Assembly: GCA_037447605.1 (NCBI GenBank)
Contig: CM074809.1
Coordinates: forward strand, 1,037,705 to 1,101,704
Length of the DNA stretch: 64,000 nt
Direction: 5' to 3'
Source: Zygnema circumcarinatum
Taxonomy: Eukaryota > Streptophyta > Zygnematophyceae > Zygnematales > Zygnemataceae
The position numbers were made by a program, and so were the translations under genes. Within the stretch, counting starts at the first letter, position 1; each line of letters begins with the position of its first letter. The notes below the pieces were generated by a model. The model worked only from the letters and a program-made list of their open reading frames with translations. It ran no database searches and had not been told where the DNA came from. Below, in pieces: positions 1 to 11,043 of the stretch.

Positions 1-134
1 CATAAAACCCTTCTTGCGCTTCAGTTAAGTCACGGCTGCTGATGCACGCATCCTGTTAACATACACACAAAATCGACAAAGGAAACTGTGAATTAAACCA
101 GCAGCATTGCTTGGGGTTAAGGGCACAGCCGTAC

Positions 135-2099
135 TTCATCCAGGATGAGATAGTCCCACAGGTTTGTGAGGTGGCTGACGTCAGGGACGGTGAGCCCACA
201 GAGGGCCTCGGCGTGGCCGGGCACCATCTCGTAGGTGGTGAGGAGGACCCCACCAGACTGCGCAGCAAGGAGGGAAATAGTTTCAGTAATATATATATAT
301 ATATATATATATATTTTTATTTTTATTTTTTTTTTTTTTTTTATTTCTCTTCAGAAATAAGCTTTTGTAACACAATTCATGAGTGATGAAAGAAGTGGGG
401 CAGACATGCAACAGCCAAGGAAAAAACATGAACAATTGAAAATAGGTAAAGATGGAAACTAGCTTTTGTTTGAGGACATAGAAGGCTCTAGAGAACACGA
501 ATATAATAAAAATTGCAAAACCGGTAGCAAGCCATCTACAAAATGCTAGTTAATCGCAGAATAAAGGACGCAGTGAGGTGATTATGAAACAATAGTGAAT
601 ACTGTGAAAATATGACTTTGGAGGCTTTACAAAAGTAGTGAAAAAAGGAGTAAATTCAGTCACCTGTAAGGTCCGTGCGAGAGCTGCATCCCTCTGTCCT
701 TTGCCCACGGTAGAGACATAGCTGCACAGTGCAACAAAGAAGATGGAGAGAGGGTCGAGTCAACTGAAGGTGTTGCATGTGCTGCAATTAACAGATGAAG
801 CTAAAGCAATAGCAACACTGCAAGATTGAGTAGCAGCTGCTTACGTGTGCACCCTGTGCTTGAGTCCAACGAAGTCAAGTTCTGTTTCCCACGTCCTTAT
901 AAGAGTAGATGGGAGGACCAAAAGCACTCTCTTGGTGAGTTTAGACCGAAACAACCCAGCGATAAACGAGGCAACCTGTGAGACTCCGCATGGAAGAACG
1001 TCAGGTCATCATAAGAGTTGCCTTAGAATATGTTTGAAGGTCGTGAATAAGCAACAGTGTATATCCTACTCCATACAAACCGTATGAGCAATTTCATCAT
1101 CTTTGATTATTAGCACAAATATAAACACATTCAAGTCCTACCATGTCTCCTGTTCAGAGTTCCGATGTACAAACAGACATTACCACGTTCCAATCATGAG
1201 ACCATGATCATCACATTTTTTTTTTTTTTTTTATCAATTTTGATGTTACATTTGATTCCATAGAACAAGTCTATAGGCTGTATGACTCGCCTGCCGAGTC
1301 TTGCCAAGGCCCTGCAGGACAAAGCAACACATGACAACTTGTCAATGCGAAATTATTCATTAAAAAAAGCTGCAACGAGGAACACTCTTAATTTGCCTCA
1401 CTTTCTCGCCGTGCGAATCCAAAAAAGTGAGAGTGAAATTTTCAAAACTGACTTTGAGGGACAGTTGCAGAAAGGAGGAAAGTAAAAGTACGGGGAGCTG
1501 AAGCTCTCCTCACTTTCGGGCCCATCATATGAGACAACCAATATCAGCGAAGCATCCTCAACATCAGCAGCAGGAAAAAAGTTGACAAAGTTCACCATAT
1601 CATCGCCGAGAATCCCTCCGCGCCCCATCTTGTGCAGGCCCCACATCCACTGTATGCCCTCCCGCTGGTGAGGGTATAGGCCCGCAGCTAAAGTCCCAGG
1701 GAGCAAAAATTCTCCGTCACCAAGAACAAAATCTGTTGGGACAGTTTTCTTGGAAGTTGGGGGCAAAACCTCTTCCTCGTCGTCACTTCCAAGATCTATC
1801 GATGCAATTTTCTGCGCAACATTTTGGAATGGCTCCACTTCGCATACTCCACTGGCCCCTGGACGACGAGGTTGGATTCCGCCATTTTCCTTTTCTATAC
1901 TCAAGCCGCGCATCATCTCCGTCAGGGAAGGGCTTTGCAAGCTGCCGCCATTGCCGCATGCAGCTCCTTCACTCGCCAGAGCATTCTTCCTCCTCTCTGC
2001 CTCTCTCCTCTTCATGACAAGCTCCTCCAGAGCCTTCCTGCTGCTCTCGTTCGGAGGAACCACTCGAGCTTCCCGAATCTTTGGCTGCGCAGGATCCAT
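135..2099 (-). CDS. SNF2-family helicase, CHR24/ERCC6-like (3' part off left edge)
   Basis: N-terminal part of a SNF2 ATPase that remodels chromatin or translocates on DNA. Exons read on the minus strand: 2099-1596, 1311-1291, 975-845, 721-664 and 257-135; phases agree at every junction. After an acidic, disordered N-terminus, exon 1 carries LYPHQREGIQWMW and GGILGDDM, the Q-motif side of the SNF2 core. The 21-nt second exon supplies GLGKTRQ (Walker A). The next exons supply motif Ia (LLVLPSTLIRTW) and finally LLTTYEMV and the DEAH-type Walker B LILDE, where the last exon in view ends at a GTACGG donor. The intron after the microexon starts with GC rather than GT. The match is closest to the plant CHR24 / animal ERCC6-like group. 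The helicase C-terminal lobe lies outside the window. The start is the only ATG at the head of exon 1. Confidence 0.88.
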
Positions 2100-2139
2100 G
2101 GCAGCCGGATTCCGCCACTCCTTCCCTTAGTCAATTCCT

Positions 2140-2285
2140 TCCCTTTTCTTCCCTCTCTCTCTCCTCCCTCTCTCCCTCTCCTCCCTCTCTCCCTCCTCTC
2201 TCCCTCGCTCCCTCCTTTCCTTCCTCTCTCCCTCCCTCTCTCTTTCCCTCTCTCCCTCCCTCCCGCTCCCGCTCCTCCCGCAGCT
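2140..2285. repeat. Pyrimidine-rich (CTCCCT)n low-complexity tract
   Basis: About 145 bp of almost pure C/T on the plus strand, made of imperfect CTCC and CTCT units. It lies directly 5' of the helicase start codon (minus strand), so it would be a purine-rich 5' leader or promoter element of that gene. Open frames here are by-products of composition. Confidence 0.85.
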
Positions 2286-3149
2286 TTCAAATCCCCAACG
2301 GTCAACCAGCGCCGTACTTGACCGTACACATTGTTGCTGGCCAATCACAGATGTCCTCGCCGGTTGAACCCAATCTGCTCTGAAGTTGAACGCTTGAATT
2401 CACTTATAAGTGGATTGCCGTACGAATCCAACAGTTGATTCAAGTGATGAGTGTACGGAATGGATCAGCAGATGGACCTACTTCCATTAATGTGAACTAT
2501 TAAATTTTTGGCTGTTCAGAAAAAAAAACTACTCGTAATCCGTTTTCAAAATAAAAACTGTTTCCGCTTTAGGTTTCTGTTTTTATTTTGGAACAAAGGT
2601 CCTTGTTCAAATGAGAATCCAATATGAAACTAATTGAACATTGAACAATTAACTCTCGGTCGTGTTCAATTTTAATTTACTTTGCATCCACCAATCAACA
2701 ATGAGATCCTGGTAATCTCAAAGCGCCCGTTCAAATTCTGCCCGTTTCCGTTTCCGTACAATACGGAAATCGTTGATCTGGTGCAAAAAGTCGTACGGCG
2801 AAAATTGATCCGGAGCTAAGCAAATCTCGCAGATTGCCTGAATCCTACGTGGAAAAAAGTGGAATTCACAATTGTAACCGAACAGATTGAGACTTTGCAC
2901 AATTGAACTATGATTCTACATTGTTAAATATAGAAAACTGTTCATTTCGAGTATTTAAAGTTCAAATGAAACCTTTTCATTTGAACTTTGAACAATTCCA
3001 AAAAAAAGGCTCAACAGTTCAAATGAATGGTAGCAGGGGTAAATCGCCGTAGGAAGGGTCTGGATCCATTTCAGCCGGAGCCATGTGAGCCATGCCTGGC
3101 CATCTGGCGACCCTTCCAACCCTCCATGGCATGGCTTGGCACCCACTCG

Positions 3150-3182
<33 letters not shown>

Positions 3183-3200
3183 ACTCTCTCTCTCTCTCGT
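3150..3200. repeat. (CT)n microsatellite
   Basis: Nearly uninterrupted CT dinucleotides, about 80 bp upstream of the first in-frame ATG of the BRCT gene. Similar CT tracts occur upstream of plant start sites and in many introns of this window. Confidence 0.85.
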
Positions 3201-3282
3201 AATGTTGGCTGTTGCCCGGCAGGCAACAATATGGTAATGAGATGATGGGCCTGCGGCACCTGTGGAGGCAGCGTGGCATGGG

Positions 3283-5729
3283 ATGCATGAGCATGAGGGC
3301 AGGGATGGAGCCATGGGGAAAGTCAATGCTGCGGTCATGGCGAGTCATGGCATGCCCATGCAGAGCTTCACAGGCCCTTCATTCGTATGCCAGTCATGCG
3401 GTGGGATTTTTCCAGATGAGGAATGTCTGGTATGCAGCTGGAGTTGCGAGTCAAGTAATGTCGAAAAAAAGGGAGTACATTTACTTGGAGAAACTCAACT
3501 CTCTAGGGAGCCGAAGCTTCACCTCTGCGGAGGTGAGTCGAGGGGATGGGACAGAAGGAAAGGCACGCCGAATTCCAGGTGAAAGTTCGATCACTTCAGC
3601 AATAAGAGCTTCGTCTATTCATCCTAGTGCCGAGGAAGTCGATTCTCTTGTGTTGAAGCTCTTGGAGCAGGAGGAAAATTCAGACGTAACACTCAGAGAG
3701 CTTCTATTGAAAACCAGATTTATGGACTGGACGGAATTGACGAACAAATACGAGGATATGTTGGTATCTGGTGCTCGAGAGAAGGTTGGAGTGAGCATGA
3801 ACGAGCATAAAGAGCGAGTAATGCATGATAGTGGAAGTCGCAGCCGCGATCAAGGGGGTGCGGATTCAAATGGAATCGACGAGATGCAATTGAATGGAAA
3901 TCGCTATGAAGCATCCAAGAAAACCAGGGTGGCTCATGCTGCTGAGGAAGGGGAAAGAGAGAAGGTACGTGCAGGGACGCAGAGAGATACGGACAGAGGG
4001 CTGCAAATGGAGGAAGTGAAAGAAACGGTGTTGCCAATATTGCGAACAGAAGATGTAAGGATAAGGGACGAGGAACAAGGGGTGAGTTTGATCGCGAAAG
4101 GTCGAATACGGTCAAGGCGAAGACTGGAAACGGTGCCCGCAAGTCCTCATCTGGAAGTAGAGGAGAACGTTGAGAGAGAGGAGGAACCGGAGAAAGCGAG
4201 GGAGGCGCATCTTATGGCAGATAAGAAAGGAAGTGGTCGATCTAGACGGCCAACAGTTCGTGGGAGGAGTGAAAGAGAGAGGATAGGCAGGGACAGAGAC
4301 AAGGATGGACAGGGTGTGATAGAAACGGAAGAGGGAGGATGTGGGAATGGAAAGGAGGAGGCCGTCTCTCTTGTAGGAAGTCTAGAAAGTGGGACCCGGA
4401 AGCGACGGACTGTTCAGGACATGGCTCCGTCAAATGGATGCGTGCAAGAGTGAGTTATTCTGGTCATTATCAGATAGTGAGGCGGACTGATGAAGGCTGG
4501 ACAATTTGTGCGTCGACTATTTACGTAGATTTCTCTCTGTATGATATCGCAGGTTATGACGTATCTTTATATAGAACTGAATGGCGTAGTGGCATTGTGA
4601 ACAGCTTTTCTCTTCCGTTGGAGCCCAGTGATCAAGCAGATGGGAATCATATCGCTTCTGGAAGCCATAAACTTGTGAAGGAGAAGAAACCATTGAGAAA
4701 GCGGAAGTCGCCAGAGGAAAAGGTGCAGTCGGCAAAGGAGCTGAGTGAAACTGACAGACTGTCGGATCCGATCGGAGGGAAGAGAATAGTTGTGACGGGG
4801 CAAGACTTTGGCCCATTCTCTCGAGACGAGATGGAGGAGTTTGTGAAACAACGTGGAGGGATTCTGCAACAATCAGTAAGTTTTACTTGTTGCAGAAGGC
4901 CCTCAAGCTCTTCGGAATGGTTATCGCGTCCTCTCTCGCGTCGTCTGCTTTTTTTGTTCTTTCGTTCTGGCGAGCAATTTAATTAGGAAAAATTACAATT
5001 AGAAACTTGTACGATAACTGGTTCAAGTTTCTAGGCCTTCCTGCCGAGAGTACATGGTAAACATTTGTCAGTGTTGCAAGGAGTTTGTTTGTTCCTTTTA
5101 GGACATCCATGCCTGCTCTCAGGGCTATAAAGGAAATGTGTTTGAAAGTGCTTTGCCATAGATTCGTCATGAACGCAGCAAGTAATAGCAGAGCATGTGA
5201 TGATCATGGTGAAACACTTGAGCACCAATTTGTGAGATATGCAATGAATGATGAGATGATGGCGCGCTTGAGAGCGGGAGAGGGAGATGGAGATGGGGAG
5301 GGTGTAGAGAATGGGGAAATGGCAAATGCGGGGGAAAGGCGATGTATAGGAGGTGAGAGGTGCAAAGGGACACTGCAGCTTGGGAGTCGAGAGGGATGGA
5401 GCAGTAAGAGTGAGTCCTAGCTAGAGAATATTCTGGGGCAGGACATATGTTATTCAGTTTGAGGTGAAGCATCTGACTTGTATTCTTGTCTTCTTTGACT
5501 TCAGGTCAATGGGCGAACTTCCATGATCGTGAGAGGGCAACGAAGTTATGGACAGAAGAAGCTGGAGAAAAGTACAGAACTGAAAATCCAGGTTTTCGAC
5601 CATTCAGAATTCTTGAAGCTATTTGAAGACGACGTCATGGGAAGGAAAAATGCTTCAGATGCAGACGTAACTTTCACTATATCAGGAAGGGACATACCGG
5701 AAAGCGGTGCAACACATCAAGGAATTTGA
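3283..5729 (+). CDS. BRCT-domain protein with N-terminal CxxC pairs, otherwise unknown
   Basis: Preferred model: exons 3283-3532, 3600-4449, 4575-4875 and 5505-5729, giving 541 residues. Exon 1 ends at an excellent GTGAGT donor, and using it joins a frame with two CxxC pairs (CQSC and CLVC, eight residues apart, zinc-ribbon-like) to the long charged middle. The middle is rich in Arg, Lys, Glu and Ser with RKRK-type nuclear signals. The C-terminus reads as one BRCT domain split by a 629-bp intron: GKRIVVTGQDFG, a helix ending KQRGGILQQS, then the LEKSTELKIQVFDHSEFLKL part. A single BRCT suggests a nuclear protein that binds phosphopeptides or DNA in repair or replication, but I do not recognise the family. 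An unspliced alternative keeps one frame open from upstream through 3600, so exon 1 is uncertain; the BRCT end is firm. Confidence 0.62.
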
Positions 5730-6592
5730 TGTTACGTCTGTTGTAGGAGACTAGATGCTGAGGCCAATCTGTGTATATGATGTTGAATGTGCTTTCAAGC
5801 ATTTTAGAGGGACGGACATCCCTCATAGCTACCGTAACTGCGAAATGGTTTCATTACGTAACCGCTCAACCGTAAAGGTCGACGTGTATGGAATCGTGCA
5901 AGAGAAAGTCTTTTTACACATTCGAAGGTTCTAAACTCGGTTCTAAGCCGCAACTATGTAGTTGCGAAGCAACACCAAGGAAAAGCTCATATGCGCTTTC
6001 AAGGCCATTGTGTCATCTTGTGTGGTAATGCCATGAAAATTTCTAAAGTTGCTCCTGCTTCTTGGGAGGGGAGAAGGCTGGAGAAAGGAGATAGAATAGG
6101 GAAGAGAGCGGGGTGGTGCGAGAGAGGGAGAGGGAGAAGTGGTAGAGGCAGAGGCAAAGGGAGAGTGAGAGCGAGAGCAAGAGCGGGGGAGAGGGAGAGG
6201 AGGGCAGGGAAAGCGTAAGGGTGGGAGGAGGCGAGAGAGAAGGGAGAAAGGGGCAGGAGGGGGAGAAAGGGGCAGGGGGGAGAGAAGAGGGTGGGTGGGG
6301 GACCCAGGCGAGATTGACGGCAACGAGGGGAGGGTGAGGGGGACGGTGAAAAGAAGGAATTTGAATGACCGAAAATGCAACAGACTGGGAGTTCTTTCTA
6401 TGCAATCTGCCATGTATGGGAGTAATCCTGATTTAAACAGCGTGACACCACTGCTAATTTCCTTTTCCAGCTGCATGCAGCAGTTTTCCAAAGTGATACA
6501 AGTAGAGGAAAAAGCGTTCGAAACAAACAGAGGGACACCCAGCCGTGGAGACAGTTTCCTAATTCCTAACATCTATACAATGACAAAACCTT
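5730..6592. other. Intergenic region between convergent genes, purine-rich core
   Basis: Contains the 3' flanks of the BRCT gene (plus) and of the unrecognised minus-strand gene. The centre (about 6060-6300) is a G/A-rich low-complexity tract. No gene seen. Confidence 0.6.
6060..6300. repeat. Purine-rich (GAGAGGG)n low-complexity tract
   Basis: About 240 bp with very few pyrimidines, made of GAGAGG, GGAGAA and GGGGCAGG words. Long ORFs on both strands in this stretch consist only of Arg/Gly/Glu or Pro/Ser/Leu and are not genes. Confidence 0.85.
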
Positions 6593-7780
6593 TCACGTCT
6601 CGCCGAGGCCCAACTTTTTATCACTGCTGTTCTTGATGATTTCTCCAAGCTCCTTGATCTGGTGGACAAGGTTATTGATCCCCTCGAGGACGGGGCGGTT
6701 CCCTTCCATCACCGCTTCACGGAGAAACGTCTTCAGCTCCTCCTTCGACACGCCCATCTCACCGTTGCTTTGAGCGGGGCTGCCTGCTTCATCATTACCC
6801 TTCGCCCTCTTTCGGGGAGACTTCATCTCACTGTTCGGGTTGACTCTCTTGTGTTTCGCACTCTCTGGTGGGCAAATCAAATTGGCAGTAGATGCTTTGC
6901 TGTGCTCTTGATTCTCCTCGTTTCCTACTGTGTGTTGATCGTAGTTGAATCGCTTCCTCACAAAATCAAATGGAGCTGGGATCTGGAGTCTGTCAAGTAT
7001 GAAGAAAAACTCATTGAATCCACGAGGCGATGCATTCACGTGGGAGATATTTCGTTCCGCCCTCCATACTTTTAGCTCTTGAAGGGCCGATGGGTATGAC
7101 TTCCGGAGATGTTTGCACATCCGCTCAGGCTACATCCAACATAGAAATGCGAAAGATGGAGAAAACAAGTAAGAACAACGACACACCAAAAAGTAGTAGA
7201 CATCCTTACGACTAAAGGTGAGGTGAAGCATCTAATACACACCTTGCTCTTAAGTCACTTATTCTCTTGCTTGATTAATGGGGATGGAGAAAAAAATAAT
7301 CAAACAGAATAAGCCAACTAAAGCATATACAAGAAAACCGTTTCAGCATCGTCCACTCCCCTAAAACACTTAAAGCGTTACACAATTATATCGCGGCAAA
7401 ACACCAAATAACACCTTTCCCATGATGATAGCCGACTTCCCCTTCCCACTGCCAATACAGACAGGCCCAATCGCCGCCTCCATAATATTCTTCCATTCTG
7501 TTCCGCCTTGCCTCTTATCCTTCAAGATCGCCTCCCGCACGTCGGGGTGCTGCCAGCCCAGCCCTGCTCTGCTCTCTTCCTGCTTTTCTTTCCTTAACTC
7601 CACCAGTTCCCGCGGCACATCATTTTCCTGAACCACGGCCGCTACTTGCGACATGCCACCACCACCACCACCACCTTCATGCATCACCACCGCCAACCCC
7701 AATGCCGACGAGTCCTCCTTCACAATAACGTCTTTCAGGGGCATCGGTAAAGCCGGCTCTCCATTGAGATTTTCCCCCAT
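6593..7780 (-). CDS. Unrecognised 300-residue protein, likely nuclear
   Basis: Two exons, 7780-7415 and 7129-6593, join in phase 0 (donor AAG/GTGTTA, acceptor GATGTAG/CC). I do not recognise the family. Visible features: a glycine run (seven Gly) near residue 40; a compact middle with GWQHPDVREAILKDKRQGG and WKNIMEAAIG; GSGKGKSA just before the splice junction, which resembles but does not match a P-loop; a basic SPRKRAKG nuclear-localisation-like motif; and a C-terminal amphipathic helix (about the last 60 residues) that could pair as a coiled coil. Sober, non-repetitive composition in both exons and a phase-consistent intron argue for a real gene. Start is the ATG at 7780. Confidence 0.55.
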
Positions 7781-9064
7781 TCACGCCCTTGCAGCCAGTA
7801 GGTGACGGGTAGCAGCAGCAGCGGGGCCTGCACGACCAGCTGTCCCAAACCTAAAGCTCAAGATAAGCGCCACCGGGAAGGACCCTCAAGTCCCCCTCTT
7901 CCTCAGGCAGCCATAGCGAGAAGCTCCGCGAGGTGACGGGCGTGGAACTGGGAAGAGCCATGCCTCCTTCTCTGGGCCAGAGGGGCCGCCATGGCCTCTG
8001 CTGCGAAGCGCGAGGGGGCCGGTCAATGGTTGGCCATCCAATGGTTGGCCGCCATTGAATCCAATGGTGGGAACCACCGGCAACGGCTGCTCGGGTGGCG
8101 AATCAATGGTTGGCAGCCATTCAATCCAATGGTGGGAACCACTGGCAATCGGCTGCTCGGGTGGCGAATCAATGGTTGGCAGCCATTGGATCCAATGGTG
8201 GGAATTACTGGCAACGGCTGCTCGGGTGGCGAATCAATGGTTGGCAGCCATTCAATCCAATGGTACCCACCATTGGCTCCGACTGCTCGGGGGGCGAATT
8301 AATGGCTGGCAACAATGCCAATGGTTGATCCAACGGTTGCTCTACCGGCCCAACCTGCACAGCGGTGCGCGTGCACCTGCTCAAGCGCGGCCATGGCTGC
8401 CGCTGCCTGGCAATCCGTACGGTACGGTTTACAGTACGGCCTCGTGTACGGTCCCTACTTGGCAGCAATGGCAGACGGACGGTGCCTCCATGTCCGACCT
8501 GTGAAGGTGAAGGTTTGCTTTGATGTGTTTCTGGTCCTTTCACCATTTCTGTTTAAAAATAAAAAATAAATAAGCTGCATAATCACTTTACCCTTAAACA
8601 ATAAGCTCTAGCCAGAAAAAGATGAGCCCTAAGCTTCTTCGTTCCACAGAGGCTGGCCGACGGGGATGCACAAGCTTTAGGTTGGCATGCGCAGCAAGTT
8701 CGCAATGTGTCTCTTTCAACAGACACGAGCGTGCCGCCTTGAATAGTGTGCGTAGGCATCGAAGTTAAAGTGGATCATAGGAAAGAACAGGCATTTCAAC
8801 ACAAGCAGATAACGGAAATGGCTGCACGGCAGCCTTGCACAGATTTATTTACAATCGATGAATGAATCTGAGCAAGGAGCTGACATGACGCTGCCGTATA
8901 ACCCCTTCCATTACGTTTTCAATCCATGGCTGGTCTAGTAATGGACTAAGGCAATTCTCTTACTACAACGAGGGCTGAAGACCAAACTAACCCAATATGG
9001 TTTACTACATTGGAGCAGGTTATCAGGTTTTTCTTGAATGTAGAGAGATACATTGCGGAGGCGG
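7781..9064. other. Intergenic region with 66-bp tandem repeats
   Basis: No gene seen. Holds the 66-bp tandem array described separately, a GTACGG cluster at 8418-8455, and an AT-richer remainder leading into the 3' end of the dehydratase gene. Confidence 0.5.
8019..8330. repeat. 66-bp tandem repeat with CCAATGG / CAATGGTTGG cores
   Basis: Copies start at about 8085, 8151, 8217 and (degenerate) 8283, each beginning GCTGCTCGGGTGGCGAATC and ending in TCCAATGGTGGGAA. A partial, more diverged lead copy lies at 8019-8084. Because 66 is divisible by 3 the array stays open in all frames, giving spurious ORFs on both strands. The CCAATGGTTG core recurs in the array at 38341. Confidence 0.9.
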
Positions 9065-10449
9065 CTAGCTTCCGGACTTGGAAGCTCCTGCAGAAAGAGG
9101 GAGTTGGAGAGCGCTTGGCAGTGCTGTGCCCGACTCAGTAGAGGTGTGTGCGGCGGGAAGAAGTGCCACTGCGGTTCCCTTCAGCACTTGCACTCCCTCT
9201 CCCACTGTTTGACATGTTGTCAAAAAAGTAACCCTGCTTCAGCAACAGCCCGGATTACATGAGGCGCACTACATTAGCAGTAGGTGATAGACAACATCTC
9301 AGACACTACTGGAAACCAGTGAGTTCTACAATCCACTGTACCTTTTTATTGAGCTTCTGAAACATGGAACACTGCCGTTGGAACTCACGGCAGGAGGGGA
9401 GGGAGAGAAGGGGAGGGCAACGGGAGTGGAGGGAAGGGTGGATTGCTGAGATACAAACTTTGGAAACGGTCACATTATATGCCCTTACAAAGATGATTTT
9501 TGATCCTTAAAAAAATGATTGTTTGTCGAAGCTTTTGGTGAAGTCTACTTCTCGTTCAAGCCCTGAGAATTTGTAGAAGTTACAATGTTTTAAACTTTGA
9601 GAAACCCAAAGCATGGCATACACGCCAGCTGGCCCGCATACCTGAACCGCTTGCGGTAGACGCTGACGTCTGTTACTTCAACAGTGGCTCGGAGAAGGTC
9701 GTCAGTCAGCACAGGGTGTGTAAAACGTAGTGTTTGCGACACATATATTGCTCCTGGCTGCCCTGCAGCATACACATCTACAATTTAGGCTTTCTGCCAT
9801 TTTTCATCATCGTAGATTAAACTACATTTGCCGGAAAATACGTCGCCAATGTGCTGAGAATGCAAAACGGCCGAAGGGCTGCATGCAAAGGAGCTGTCGG
9901 CCTGCATAAGCGTTGCGTTCACCGAGGGTTTGTGTGAAGGTGGACGACAGATAAAATGCATAGTTGAAGCAGAAAACATACGAAGTGGTTTCCAATTATA
10001 GCTGGAAAAAGTCCTGCATAGAGCAGGCCATGGACAACTGTATCCTTGAATCCCGCCTTCGCTGCTGCCTCCTTGCAGACGTGAATGGGGTTCAAATCTC
10101 CTCCAATTCGTGCGTACTCAGCGACGTCATGTGATGTGAACCTGCGCTCAGACTCTCTGATATCTCCGATGCAGACAGGAGGCAGTGCTGAACGCTCTCC
10201 AGTGGAGCAAAAGCGGGATTGGCAGCCATGGCGGCAGCTCTTCCAAATCTGCAGAGTTTCCGCTGATTTGAGGCGAGAAAATGAAGTAGTTCCGCTGCAT
10301 ATAATGAACGCGCGCAATGCAGGTGGATGCATGAGTAGAGAACTGCGTGAAGGCTGTGCTACAGCATGCTGCCTGCCTGCTCGTGAGGATAGCAATGACG
10401 GCCTCCGGAACCCTAAAGGCGTCCCATGTTCCAGTTGTGTCTGTTCCAT
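9065..10449 (-). CDS. MaoC-type (R)-3-hydroxyacyl dehydratase, probably mitochondrial
   Basis: Hotdog-fold dehydratase of the plant mitochondrial 3-hydroxyacyl-ACP dehydratase group, which removes water from 3-hydroxyacyl-ACP in mitochondrial type II fatty acid synthesis. Exon 1 (10449-9982) has a basic, Ser/Arg-rich presequence of about 90 residues. The catalytic motif follows, GDLNPIH with Asp118 and His123, then TVVHGLLYAGLFPAIIGNHF. Exon 2 starts at 9757 with PGAIYVSQTLRF, continuing the family alignment in phase 0, and reaches an AG/GTATGC donor near 9645. A last exon reading VQVLKGTAVALLP lies near 9204-9065, ending at TAG. Its phase does not match the exon 2 donor, so a small exon between 9205 and 9640 is probably missed. 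Exons 1 and 2 are firm; the 3' end is tentative. Confidence 0.75.
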
Positions 10450-11043
10450 GCGTAAAATCAGTCTGACGCGAATTTACAGATCTGAAACTGCACAGAGATG
10501 CTCATCCTTCGCCACTGGGCCATGGCTATTGATGCCATGCAGGACATGGCCATGGGTCGATGACTCAGTCATGGCCAGAGCTGGCCATTGCCATCCCCTC
10601 CTTCCAAAATGCATGAGCAATTGAGCATCCATCACGCCCTCCATCCATTCATCCAGCATGCCCATCCATCCATCCATCCATCCATCCATCCATCCATCCA
10701 TCCATCCATCCATCCATCCATCCATCCATCCATCCATCCATCCATCCATCCATCCATCCATCCATCCATCCATCATGCCCATCCATCCACCCATCCATCA
10801 TGCCCATCCATCATGCCCATCCATCCATCATGCGCATCCATCATGCAAACGCCATCATGCAGGTGCAACCCTACAAACCCTAAAAAACAAGGCTGCACTG
10901 GTTCAATCCTTTGAGCTTTTAGAGCTGCTCTGCTCCCTTGGGCATGGCTGCAGGATGTGCAGCAGCAATAGGCTGTCAAAGCTTAGGGTTCGAGGCTGTC
11001 TACTCAAAGCTGCGTGGAACTTGCTGCCTCGCTTCATGCGAGA
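10450..11043. other. Divergent promoter region with (ATCC)n microsatellite
   Basis: Lies between the dehydratase (minus) and the DNA glycosylase (plus). It holds the tetranucleotide array at 10663-10774, further imperfect CATCATGC units to about 10860, and a telo-box-like AAACCCTAAAA at 10877-10887. Confidence 0.6.
10663..10774. repeat. (ATCC)n tetranucleotide microsatellite, about 28 copies
   Basis: Uninterrupted CATC/ATCC units across about 112 bp, followed by imperfect CATCATGCC units. It reads as HPSIHPSI on plus and as DGWM on minus, both artefacts. A likely length-polymorphic locus. Confidence 0.95.

Larger units (their letters stand above)
2100..3282. other. Intergenic region between divergent helicase and BRCT genes
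   Basis: No convincing gene. It holds a strongly pyrimidine-rich tract next to the helicase start, an AT-richer middle with CGTACG/GTACGG words near 2410-2460, and a (CT)n run at about 3150-3200 just ahead of the BRCT gene. It is probably the shared promoter region of two divergent genes. Confidence 0.6.

Noticed and set aside
2012-2383. Long overlapping frames on both strands in the CT-rich tract
   Set aside because: Made only of Ser/Pro/Leu or Arg/Glu/Gly, produced by the pyrimidine repeat; no intron pattern or domain.
5085-5420. Possible exon inside the 629-bp BRCT intron
   Set aside because: Inserting it would break the BRCT fold between QQS and VNGRTS, and the flanking junction phases already close without it.
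8023-8546. Several open frames through the 66-bp repeat
   Set aside because: A 66-bp unit keeps any stop-free frame open; the peptides simply repeat NQWLAAIQSNGG-type units on both strands.
9053-9262. Plus-strand Cys-rich 69-residue frame
   Set aside because: Overlaps the antisense last exon of the MaoC dehydratase, whose VQVLKGTAVALLP matches the family.
10474-10914. HPSI-repeat and DGWM-repeat proteins
   Set aside because: Translations of the (ATCC)n microsatellite.
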